Part shown: in pieces, positions 12,558-24,300 of the stretch
How positions within the stretch are numbered: the stretch's first letter is position 1
How the letters are laid out: the number at the start of each line of letters is the position of its first letter
Source of the DNA: Lingula anatina
Lineage: Eukaryota; Brachiopoda; Lingulata; Lingulida; Lingulidae
Assembly (NCBI RefSeq): GCF_001039355.2
Contig: NW_019775524.1
Coordinates: 1,726,992-1,790,991 of the forward strand
DNA: 64,000 nucleotides
Direction of reading: 5' to 3'
The notes under the pieces: generated by a model
The model's database searches: none
Seen by the model: only the letters and a program-made list of their open reading frames with translations
Told to the model about the DNA's origin: nothing
Made by a program: the position numbers and the translations under genes

Positions 12558-15408
12558 TACTAGTCCACATGAAGATTAACAATAGTCATTACCCAGGTTT
12601 ATACCTTTTTAATGCCAAGAAGCTTGTACCACGCCTACAAAAATGTGATTCAGATGTATATTTATGACCACATAAGGGGTATTACACAGCACAGGGACCA
12701 GAAACCTTATTAAAGGTTGTCATGTTAAGAAAAGATGCATTTTAGGTAGCAGCATCACTACTTATTTGAATCTTTTAGAAATGGGGATGGTGCAGCTCAA
12801 TTAATGTTTATTGTTGTGATTGTTGATGATGTGTAGATATGGAGTTATATTGCAGTGTGGCTTCAAGTGGCAGTTAATCTTTTCATAAGTGCTTTTTTCT
12901 CGATGTTGTTATTGCTATTCATAAAAGAAAGACTGATAGCAAGATGTAGGAACTTTTGCTTATGTTTGCAATTGTAGGTTATTTAATCCAATTTGAGCTT
13001 CAGAGTAAGGCCTAAGGACTGTATCATAGCCACTCACTATATGCCAATGGGAATCACAGCAATGTGTCTGTTCTGCAGCTTATCAGATCAAGGATGCCTG
13101 TTCTGTATTTAGCCAAATTAAATGAAATTCGGTTAAACCAATCTGCAGATTTAAATGTTAGGAGCACTATGTAAAAATTTTGGCAAGGTTACTTCTTGTG
13201 CACATATACAAGTGCATATTGTGTTCACTTAATTGTTTATTACACTGTCTTGCTTTCTTATTCATTTTTTGGTAGGTACCATATTTAATCAGAATTTAGC
13301 TATATTTAATTGTTATTGCACTTTGAATGTTATTGTTGTGGAAACAGTTTCCTCATGTCTAAGTATAATTATTATAGCTTGTTTGCTTCATGCTGCATTC
13401 CTTGGTAGTTGATGATAATGGGACCAAGAAAGACATGAAATGTGATAACTTCTTGTTATTATTTATGAAAATTTATAATTGCAGATTTATAATCATTGAA
13501 AGTGGATGTGATGAAAAATGTGTGAAGACAGTATTTTCTGGCAAGACAAGCCTTTCAGTGGTATTTTTTGTACCTAGTAGGTAATCATTTAAATTGGGGA
13601 GATCTCAGTAACTATCCATATAGCTATATGGTCTAATGGGAATAAACCTTAAAGGTAGTTTTTACAGTTGCTTTAAGATAATGTGCGGCATAACTGACTA
13701 CAAAAGTACAAGCTTTAATGTAAAGGTGTTTGTTCCTGTGAGAGTCCAAGCACATGGACAATACAGGAGTGAGGAGGGAGTCATTTCCTACAGCTGATAC
13801 ACTGGAGACAAGCTGTGTCCTAGATGTTACAGTGGACACAAGTACAGCAATGTACAGACATGGATTTTGTCAGACTGATATCAATGATAGATGGAAAATA
13901 ATAAATTAAAAAGGCACAATAATATAAACATCATGCCAGACTCTCAAGATAATGAATAAAACCAAGGTTGGGAATAATTGATTTTAAGTGTATCAAGGTT
14001 TTAAATGATGATTTAGCTAGGGAAATCAGAACTATGAAATGTAGTGTTTTATCACGTTTTTATCATGTTTTATCACGGGAGTAGTTTACCCTCTTTCTGT
14101 TATGTAGATCATAGACGTATTGTGAAAGCTCCAATCACATTATTTACTTCGATTTACCTTGATTAATGTTACAGATTCCAGATACTTTTTTTTTCCAAAA
14201 TGTTACTGTGAGCAAGGTTTGGTATTGTTGATCTTTTTCACTTCAAAGTAACATGTTTGATGTCTTACTATGTTATCTTGGAAAGAAATTATGTAAAGAG
14301 AGTGATAGTTTTCAAATTATATTGTATAATGGAATTATTTGATCCATTCTATTACATTTCTGTGAAAATTGAGTCAACCCAACTCTTTCAATGAGCATTG
14401 TTTTGTATATTGATAAGATCTTGATTGCAATCATTCCATTGATTTTATATTAAGTCTTTTTGTTTAATATGACCTTGGTTGTATGTTGCATCTCTTTATC
14501 GTGTGTACAAAGTTTATTTAAGCAGTGCATACTTCTATTATGGGTGCAATCTACAAAATTTGAAGCCTTTATTCCAGCATTCATAGGCATTTCTTGATTA
14601 AGAGCATTATTAATATTTAATATATAGCAGATAATTGCCTTTTCATTTCACCATTACAGAAATGGTTATACCATGTCGTTCAGATTGTGTCTTGTTCACT
14701 ACAATCAAAACTATCTAGTCAACACTTCCTTTTGTTAAAGGTTATCTTTGCAAACATAGGTTTTAGTGTAGATTTCTATTTCTTCGTGCCATGGGATAGA
14801 GTAGATTGTCCACACTTTCTTTTTTTTCCTGCTCTGTCATACAATTCACATTATTTCTGGCACTTGCATTTTAGTGAAAAAAGAGAAGTCTACAAACTTA
14901 CCTTTTATCTCATCAAATGTTTTAAGTACTAATAGAGCCCAAATTCCATATATTTCTATATGTAAGCACATTATTTGTGTAATAAACTGTGATTGATCAC
15001 TTAAGACTTCTTGAGTCTCTTTGGTGTATTTGTTCAAACTTTTGTAATTCATTGAGATGTTGTCTTGGTGACAAGGGAAGTTTTTGGTTGAAGTGTGTGT
15101 GTGTGTGTGTGTGTGTTGGGGGGGGGGGTTGGCAGGGGAATAGCAAATTAAATTTTCAAGACATCACTGAAATAAGCCTTAAATTTTTTTATTACGATAA
15201 GTGGGCATGAAATAAAATCCTGTAATAAACCAGGCTATTAGAAATGATGTCATGTAGGCTGTCCCAAGGACAAACCAATATAATATTAAACAGTTGGATT
15301 CAACTTCTGCTCCACACTGTCACTCCACCTTTTCAAATATCAGTGCAGTAATCCTTTTAAGACAAAAAAGAATGAATTGTTTCCTTAAAAAGTCTTTATA
15401 TCTAGAAT
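12558..15408. other. GIPC 3' UTR and convergent intergenic region
   Basis: No coding exon is seen between the GIPC stop and the ERI3 stop. Plus-strand AATAAA hexamers at 14981, 15214 and 15225 could end a long GIPC 3' UTR. A TG repeat followed by a G run lies at 15095-15130. Some unassigned conserved-looking sequence exists near 13640-13850, but it has no open frame of note. Confidence 0.55.
15095..15130. repeat. (TG)n followed by G-run
   Basis: Ten TG units followed by TTGGGGGGGGGG between the convergent ends of GIPC and ERI3. The G-run is prone to assembly error. Confidence 0.9.
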
Positions 15409-18400
15409 TCAGTTCACAGCTGTCCATTGTGTAATTTGAAAAACATAATCCTTCTCTGCCACAGCCCTCAAGAGATTAGCAGTATTCTTTACATCATCTA
15501 AAAAGAAAAAATATAACAATTTGACATTGTCTGACTGGATTAAATCAATTCAACATTTTTGAAAATCATAAGTTGTTTTTGAAACATTACATACAGTGAC
15601 TACACTGCAACCAGACAACCCCTGGTACATGTAACAGTTCTCATACTATTAGGCCCCATTCAGAATGAAAGATCCCCAAATAGCTTATAAAATCTTGCAT
15701 TTCAACTACGAATTCATACGAATAAATAGATTAATCCTGTAATGGTCTCTCTGCCTCTCACATGCCTCCCAACGCGTCATCCCTGCAGGGGCACAGGTAT
15801 TAAATCTCAGCTCCATTCGACCAGACGTATGAGGAGGAATGTGAGAGGTGGAGAAAAAAATGACAAGATTAAGCAGTCTTCCTTTCATGTAGGGTCTGCC
15901 ATATTTGAGCTTTGGACCAGTTGATACTTGGATCTTCTATTCTGAATGGCCCCTTATACTACCATCCTGGCAGAGGTACAATCTGGGAACATCAGGTTCG
16001 GTTGCCATTAAAATTGAACCCACCAACATGAGGTCCACAAGTAGCTTATAAAATCTTGCATTTCAACTACGAAATCATATGAATAAATGGATTTGCCACA
16101 TACTTTTTCAGACATGCACACTGAATGATTTCAAGTAGGTATTGTTGTTCAACAGATGGAGCCTTTCCTTTCAAATGCATTTTATAAAATTTTACCCTTT
16201 TATGTAAGAAGTCTAATGTGATTTCCCCTAAAAAGCCCTCCATGAAATTTTTATTTTTTCACTTCCATGACTGCCTCCCATGGTTCATTTATTAAAAATT
16301 TTATCTGTGAATGTCTTTAAAGAATGACCTCTGCAAGATGATATTACCTAAGCCACTATGATGACGACCAATGTGTTCTACATTCATAACTTGAAGGGCA
16401 TGGAAAAAACTTCGAGGATATATCCCTGTCACATCACTTACAGGCTGGGAAAAAAAGAAAGATGGGAAATGAATCTCATGAACATAGAACATTGTTGCAA
16501 GGCTTGATTGACTTCTATGATATGTATTGAAACCTAGTACATGAACAATTAGCCTGTAAATGTCACTATAACATATGCATGTAGTGCTCATTACACTTAT
16601 TACATCTTTAACATTAGGAGTGCTTTTTCCGAGAATGTACTTCCTGAGTAAACAGTCAATATACCCGTAACCATGACTGAGACAGTGCAAGATGACAGAT
16701 ATCATAATTTACAATTACCCTTTTAATATTTATCCATTCCTTAAAATAAGCTGGCACTGGGATGTTAAAGTATGCACAGTTTCGAGGAAGTCTGAAAAAA
16801 TATTTGTTATATTATCACAAACAAACAAAAAACTAATAAACAAACAATTTAATTAAACCAATATTAGACATTTATAAGGTGATTGGAGAAATGCATAGAT
16901 AAAAGGTTCATTTTAGAGACTTGAAACCAAATCATATGACACAAAAGGACTTCAGTAAGTTATCTGTTCAAATCTATATACAAACTTTAAAATTCATTTG
17001 ATTTCTGTTTTTTTATTGAATTGTTCACACTTACAATTTCCCTAAATCCCAATCGCCATATGTAACAAATGCAAATTTTACACCATCATCTAGTAGCCCT
17101 TCTTTAAGCATCCATGTGTCGAACTTCTGAAATTACATCATTAATTTATTAACAACTTATACCAATATCAATTCACAAGTTTAAATTCAAACTACAATCA
17201 CTATAAAACAAATATATATCCCTGCTTAAACCTTATCTTCATAAACAGTCACTGCATGAACATTATGGACTGGAAAAGAGAGGAAAACATAGGATGCCAA
17301 AAGAAAAAAATACTGGCAATGATTTTAAGTGAATGAATAAATGAATGAATAAAATCAGGTATACATTATGAATGCAATTTATATTTTTTATATTGTTAGG
17401 TATTCTTAACTATATTTAAAAGACATCAAAATAATTCTGAAAAATATAATGAAAAATCTATTCTTACTTTTAGTACTTCTTTGATATCTGGTTGATTTTC
17501 TACCATTGGTTGCAGAATACCTGTAAGCTGGTAAAATAGGTTTAAAATTAGCAAAACACCACTCACCCAGATCTTAGTCATATTCTGCTTATTTTGAAGA
17601 ATTTGTTTAGAAAAGAAATAAGACAATTATGTATTGATCTTTAAAAAAGAAATAAATGTGTCCTAAAATATAATTAAGTGCCATTTCACGAGAGAATCAA
17701 CCAAATAGCGGCAAGGTGGGGGTCAACAGATTCAACCCAAATTTTCTGTGTTTGATAACTGTTACAAAAGATGTTGAAAACACACTTTAAAAAAATTCTG
17801 AAAATTCTGGAAAAAATAGATATTGCCATCTGAAATTTGGGGGTCCTGACCACACAAAATATCGTAACAAAAGTAGTGGAAGTTTGCTTGTAAATTCCAT
17901 GAAGGATTTGATATTTCAGCCTTAACTATTCCCTTTTTCTAAGGATCCATGCCAAGACCTTTCGGATGATATGTGACTAAATTGTCAATCACGTTGCTAT
18001 AGTAACGAAATTGGCCCGTGAAAAGAGGGTACAAAATCAAGGTAAAAAATCAGCACTCGCCAATTGGCAAATTTAGCCTAACACGGCGTCAAATTTGAAT
18101 AAAATAAGGCAATTTTTGAACAGTTAAGGACTTGAGCTTTGTAATTACGCAATAAAAAATACTGCACCTCGTCAGGATACGTTGGGGTGGACGTCTAGAA
18201 TGAGGGGTNAGATGGCAATATCTATTTTTTCCAGAATTTTCAGAATTTTTTTAAAGTGTGTTTTCAACATCTTTTGTAACAGTTATCAAACACAGAAAAT
18301 TTGGGTTGAATCTGTTGACCCCCACCTTGCCGATTTTTGGCTGATTTGGTTGATTCTCTCGTGAAATGGCACTTAACTTAGAAAGACAAATTGTTACTGA

Positions 18401-19465
18401 CACAAAACCTTTCAGTGTGACAAATTATCTAGTAGGAGAATTTTTTAAATACCTTTGTGCAAAAAGCTGACAATGTTGGATGAACCTGTGGGCGAACATA
18501 ATGATAAAACAATGCTTCTGTTTTCCAGGTATTTGAATTTATTTTAACAACGGGAAATTCTATTATTTCCTGAAAAGAAAAAAAATGAGATTTAAACAAG
18601 CATGTCTGATGTTGTTAATCCATGAGACCAGTCCTCATTGAAAAAGTAGGATTTACACGTTTCACAAGAATGACCCAAATGACCCTGAAAAAATCGGAAT
18701 TCCAAGGAAAGTCCAAAAAGTCTCATCAGTGCATGTATAACCTACTGGTAAGCGCTCCAGCGGGAGTGTCTTATTTCAACCTATGTATAACTGTGACAGC
18801 AAATGCAGATTTAGCTATAGACATTTTAGTTATGATGAATCTCAGTGGTGAAATCCAATCATGATTTTTGCACTGAAAGAAAAGGTATATCCTGGATTGT
18901 TGTGGCATGCTATCTCTGACCAATTTTATCTTTAAAGTGCTGGTATGGCAATAGTATTTCACTATAAATATTAAAGCATAGTTATGCATTGTTAATTGAT
19001 TAATACAGTTTAATCTCATCAATTGCCTGTGAAATTTAAATCTTTTATAGCCTTTTACAGGCGATTACTTGTGCTAGTATCCCAGATAGCAGGACTCAAA
19101 CAACTTTTCTATAATTCTAATATTTATGTCTTCTGTCATACCATTCCTTTAATTTTAATACTTGCCTGAACTTCAACTTTTTCGTCAACAATAGAACCAT
19201 CATCACACGTTGCTTCGAAATCTAGAACCAAAAAGTAATCAAAAAGTTGTTTTGGGGTTGGTTTTTGTGCAATTTCAATCTCTCTCAATGCATCTAGAGC
19301 CGATTTCCGTCCTACAGGCACTTTAGGTTCTTTCTTCGTTGGTTTTAATGCAGGCCGAGCTGATTTAGACCTGCTTCTGTTCGTTAAAAACCTCGCATGA
19401 CAGATAAACTGCGGTATCCCGACAGATCGACAGAGAAACACACTCCTTGACACAGAGAGCAGCAT
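15409..19465 (-). CDS. ERI3: ERI3-like DEDDh 3'-5' exoribonuclease
   Basis: Seven exons, 19465-19166, 18569-18453, 17527-17468, 17126-17035, 16791-16719, 16444-16348 and 15497-15409, give 275 residues. The ERI1/ERI3 exonuclease fold is complete. ExoI is FLVLDFEATCD (D82, E84), ExoII lies in VTYGDWDL (D184/D186), and ExoIII is EHIGRHHSGLDD (H243, D248). The phrases EIIEFP, LTGI, EGLLD, YFKEWIN and DDVKNTANL follow the vertebrate ERI3 order. The N-terminal 70 residues are basic and rich in Ser and Arg, possibly a targeting sequence. The first intron appears to use a GC donor (GTTCAG/GCAAGT), since this joins VQ directly to EIIEFP as in homologues. A GT donor 24 bases further on would add eight residues in frame. 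The gene is divergent from SARA. ERI-family enzymes trim RNA 3' ends; the substrate of ERI3 is not settled. Confidence 0.93.
15652..15953. mobile_element. PIF/Harbinger-like MITE, about 302 bp
   Basis: The termini are inverted: GGCCCCATTCAGAAT at the left and ATTCTGAATGGCCCC at the right, with related GGATC sequence further in. TTA flanks both sides (15649-15651 and 15954-15956), as expected for PIF/Harbinger. It lies in the last ERI3 intron. A segment inside it (about 15681-15727) recurs at 16044-16092, outside the element, suggesting a second fragment. No coding capacity. Confidence 0.7.
17678..18372. mobile_element. Long-TIR foldback/MITE flanked by TTAA
   Basis: Inverted arms of about 155-163 bp (17678-17832 and 18210-18372) flank a centre of about 375 bp in ERI3 intron 2. 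The outer ends are GTGCCATTTCACGAGAG and its complement, and both are flanked by TTAA (17674-17677, 18373-18376), the target of piggyBac elements. The arms differ mainly by a 9-base gap, so the element is young or homogenised. No transposase is encoded. One N lies at the inner edge of the right arm. Confidence 0.75.
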
Positions 19466-19798
19466 GTGTGTAGCATCCAGTGAGTGACCTGAAAATGGCC
19501 TTGACCTAAGACTGACATCTCGTTCTTTATCACATGACAGCCTTCTTTAACTATGCATGTAATCTTTAGATACTTTGATATTTCGCATAACACTGATGAC
19601 ATGCAAGGAGATTACATATCTCACAGTGCGCAGAACAATTCTCATATATGCTCACAGCCGTACTACACACCTAAAACAGGAAGCATCAGGACACGAGATT
19701 ATTCGAGATTTCCAGGTCGCACCTGCTCATCAAAATGGCGAGTTTCGTGGTAAAGTAACTTCTCCTTAACGTTATCAAATGTATTGGATTATATTAAG
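19466..19798. promoter_or_regulatory. Divergent promoter of ERI3 and SARA with SARA leader exon
   Basis: ERI3 starts at 19465 on the minus strand. The first coding exon of SARA is far away (21376 onward) and opens with an acceptor before its ATG, so a non-coding exon must lie upstream. A strong donor (ATTAAG/GTAAGA) at 19798 marks its likely end. This candidate leader contains a seven-codon upstream ORF, ATG at 19735 to TAA at 19758. The transcription starts are inferred, not visible. Confidence 0.5.
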
Positions 19799-20835
19799 GT
19801 AAGAACGAAGGACCAGACATAGAACTAGTTGATGGATAAATGTTTCTGTGCCATCTGTGTCAATGCATGGATAATATATTACTTATGTACCTGTGCAAAT
19901 GTCTATGCAAAGCACAGCAATGATAAATAATCTCCAGGGCCCAGTCTGTCTAGTTCCTTCACCTGTACAGGAGAGACCCCGGGGTTAGGGGCACGTTGAG
20001 CAGACACAGGCTGACTTCTGCAGACGATACCATGGTTTTTCGCTCTAATTATTTCATTTTTATCGGGGTTCTACTGTCATTTGTGAGGAAGGTGCGTCAT
20101 GTCGGGATGAGTCATCAAGGCTAAAAATAGACAAATCTGCTGTCATTGATTTAGAATATGTGCAACTTATATTATTTGCCTTACCTTAGAAACTAATAGC
20201 TGGTCGTTGGTAAATGGAACATTAAGGGTAATGTGTCTTTAAGAATCCTGTTTTAAAAGTACCATTGTTTAAAGAATTGTTTTATGGTATTAATAAATGT
20301 CATGTTTCATTCTAAATGCATATCAGTGATTATGTTTCTTCAGTTTGCATCAAATTATATGTGACATTTTTAATGCAGTTTATTTCTTAGATAAACTTAA
20401 ATGACAATATTTTGATGAAAACACTTGTTTATAGATATTAAAAGGCAGCCTATATTTTAAGCAGAATTGTTGCAAGTGCTTTATATGTAGTTTGTTTCTG
20501 TGATATAGATTGGGTCTTTTGTGATAAATATTGAAAATTTGATGGATGGTGAAGATGATTACAGATATTGGAATGTTTATTAAAATATGAAATGTTAGAC
20601 ATACAGTTGAGAAGACTGATGTGTGTTTGAGGTTTGTTAATTGATATCAACTTTCATTAGCAAAACTTAAAATTGTACAAAGCTTGGTGCCAACACAGAA
20701 TGGGGGTCATAAATTTGTTAGAAGTTTATCAAAAATCTAAAATTATGTTCTTGTATTGGCATGTGTTTGATGTACTAAATGTTTGTAACAATAACTCATA
20801 TATGTAACAAATCTGTTTAAAACTAAATGTCATCT

Positions 20836-20930
20836 CATAAATGAAAATTATCAAACACAAGCCAAAAATCTTTCAAACCGTTAATGGTATGAAAGATTTT
20901 TCAGGTTGTGTTTGATAATTTTCATTTATG
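20836..20930 (+). repeat. 95-bp near-perfect hairpin
   Basis: Arms of about 43-44 bases (starting CATAAATGAAAATTATCAAA and ending with its complement) are separated by about eight bases and have only three or four mismatches. It lies in the presumed first intron of SARA. It could be a tiny MITE or a small-RNA hairpin precursor. Confidence 0.85.
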
Positions 20931-21067
20931 ATTTAAGTACCAAGCTATTGAACATTTTTTCTTTTAATGTCACCTCCTTTCAGTCAAATAAGGCAGTGAA
21001 AATGATAAAAACTATATTTGATTTGATTTCAGGTTCCTAGAATATTTTTTTTTCAATCAAACATGTC

Positions 21068-21069
<2 letters not shown>

Positions 21070-21150
<81 letters not shown>
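21070..21150. repeat. (TC)n(TA)n compound microsatellite
   Basis: About 28 TC units followed by about 12 TA units, roughly 225 bp upstream of the first SARA coding exon. On the sense strand the TC part could act as a polypyrimidine tract, but it is not next to the acceptor used. Confidence 0.95.
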
Positions 21151-21388
21151 GGCGAAGCAGTAAACAGCTGCCCAGTGCACCTAAATGAGTGCCCTGGCAA
21201 GTGACAGACCCAGTTGTTGAAGTTGGTTTAAGATCTGTTACAGTATTGATTTAGCCTTCTTTTCCATGCTCAACTAAGTGTGAGAGATGGGTGGGGGTAG
21301 GTATTTTAAATGGAATAAGTTTTTCCACCTAATAATCATTTTAGGTCTTTTTCAAAGTCTTCCCTTGCTTTTCAGAATCTGGTAAAAG

Positions 21389-24300
21389 ATGGAGAAGTTT
21401 GCCATAGATTTGGATAAAGTTTTGGATGAATTTGAACTGAATGAAGGTATTGATCTTACATTGAATTATTTTCTGTTGTAAAAGCATTCTGTTGCTGCGT
21501 CCAGGTCAGACAGAGATGGGTACTGTCGTATGCACAGACATGTCATCAGAGCTCATGTGACAGGCAGCATTAACATTGGATAATATATAGAACATGTCTG
21601 TCCTTGCTATTGTGCTATGGTTAAAGTCTAAGTCTTAGCGATAGCATAAAAAATTGCTTTCTCTTTAGATTCATGAATATAAAAACAAATGAGCTCTATG
21701 TACATAAGTCATGTTTCATGCTTATCACGTCAACATTTTTACATGACAACATAAGGAAAACAGTATCTTGTGTAAATGTTTAACTAAAGATGGTGTTTTT
21801 TATTCAAAAGAGCAATGATATCTATCATTTATCTTTGCAGTATTTAGACAAATGTTTGTTTACAGTACAGTTTATAAGCAGTAACATTTTATGTGTAAAT
21901 GTGAGTTAAACTAAAGTATACATTTCAGACGATGCTTCAGAAGTAGCCCCAGGAAAGGAGATCAAAGCCAGCGGTTTGGAGGACTTCCTGAAGGCCAGTG
22001 GGGAGACCCCATACAGCCTCATTCCTCCATTAGAACCCCCCGAACAGTTCCATACACCAGTTGCCAAGCTCAGGTCCAATGATGGTCCAGACACGAGGTT
22101 GAGATATGACTCTCCCTTTCAGACACCACCAGACACTCTTGACTTAGATGACGCAGACTTTGGTCCGTCTCCGCTCAGACCTCCTATAACATTGGAGCCT
22201 GCTGCTCCCGACTTGTCTACCCCCAGTCAGAATGGGGTGTCTGAAATACACCAGTTCAGTAGTCAAACCCAGTCACGTGGTCCAAGTTTAAGTAGCAATC
22301 TGTACAATAATAATATTTCTACACCACCAATTTCTGAAACCAGGACTTCTCCCTATTTGACTGGAAACAATGGGAGGTCTTTAGATAAGTCTGATGCAGC
22401 TGTTCCTGTGATGACCTTGTCCCAACAGTTCACACCGGGTCAGCTTCCTCCAGAAGCCAGGATTATTAATGACATTAATTCTGTCAGCACAGGAAAGCTG
22501 ACAACAGGGCCAGTGGCTGTCAATGAAAAGTACACAGTTGCAATATCACAGACACCAAAGGCTCTTAACACTGCCAGGCCTAACAAGGCACAGAATGCAA
22601 ATCTTTCTAGTCAAAATAAAAACATTAACCATGGACCTGAACATGGTTATCATTATACAAATTTGAATGGAGCACCTGGCTTCCCGGTGATGGGGGGCTT
22701 TAACAGTATAAACAGTCTACCAGGATCAGGAGTACAAAATCAAAATGTGTTATCAAATGAGGTTAGAAATGCCACAGGTTTAAACAGAAATGAAGGACAG
22801 GGGTATGGAAGTTTAGATCTTGATACCAAAGATAAAATTGAAGTTGAAAAAATGAGTAAAAACTTTGAGCAACAAGATTCCTCTTCTACAGAGAGTAGTG
22901 TGGAATCGGGTTTCGGATCACCCCAGAGCACTTCTGCTGCCATACCCAGAGGTTTTGGTATGTCGGAAATGGATTTAGAATCTATTAAGCAAACAAAAGG
23001 AGGAGAAGCAATAGACACAACATATCATCATCATCATCATCACCATCAAGAACAGGCCAGTGAAGGGCTCTCTGTAAATAACCTAGCCAGCATTGTGACA
23101 CAGGCGCTCTTGGGAGATAATGAAAACACAGCAATTGAAAGGAGTGAAGAAATCTCCTCTTGTGGTCCAGAAAGTGGTCAGGGAATTTGGACTGAAAGCA
23201 ATGTGGCTGTAAACTCGTGTACAGACAATTCCAGTTCAGGTAGTCCAGCTCAGCATGCTACTAGTTTGAGACCACAGACTGTAGAAGCTCGAACCAAGGT
23301 TGGTTTTGGAGATTTAGATGATATTGAGGTCACTGAAGGTGACTTGGATGCTCTTTTAGAGGATTTTAATATGACAGATGAAAACAAACAGCTGCAGCAA
23401 AATTCATTTCCAAAAGCGACAGACATTCACACTGAACTAAAACAGGTAGACAAGAGAGAAACTTGGAAACCAGTTGAGAGGGACTCTGGGGTGAGCTTGT
23501 CTCGGGACTCGGGTACACTGGCAATAGAATCTGAGGTTGCCTCAGTGAAAGGTAGCACGTCGTATCCAGGTGGACATATGCCCACGCCCATGGACGATCC
23601 TGGGTTTGGGAAGATTCCTGGTTATGTAGATACACATGATGCAATAGTCGAGGAAGAGGAAGACGAGAGCAAGGCAGTTACTGAAACTTATGTGCAGCCT
23701 GAAAGATTGAATGCTGCCCATCAAGCGCCAGCGCGTGTCCAAACAGTAAATGCTATCAAAAGTCAAGAGTCTGGTTTGAAAGAGTCAACACCTGCACCAA
23801 AAGGAGAGAATTCAGGCCAGGATGACCAGGTTACCATGGAAAACAGCACAACAGCAGCTTTATCCCCAGTTAAAGATTTGCCATTATCATCATCATCAAC
23901 AGAAGCAGCATCAACATCAGCATTACCCTCACCTAGCAAGTTTGCCAGTATCCAGACTGTGCAAGCATTCACTGCCAGCTCCAGTCCATCTCACAGTGCC
24001 CACAGTCCATCCAAGGTGACCAGTGATGGACAACAGACCAGGTCAGGATATTCTCCAGCCTCACCTCCCCAGTCGCCATGGTCACCGCAGGAGCCACAAG
24101 TACGACAGAAAGAAACTGGACAGATGAAGAGACCTAATAGTCTGTTAGGTTTGTCCACTGTGTCTCTTCCTCCTCCAACCTTTAGCCCCAGTGCAGCAAC
24201 AGCAAGGTCTCCTGGGCAAGAACCACAAATTGGCGGAAGGCCCCGCCACGTTGATGCTATGGAGAATCCACATGACATCGTTAATGGGCAAATAGCAGAG

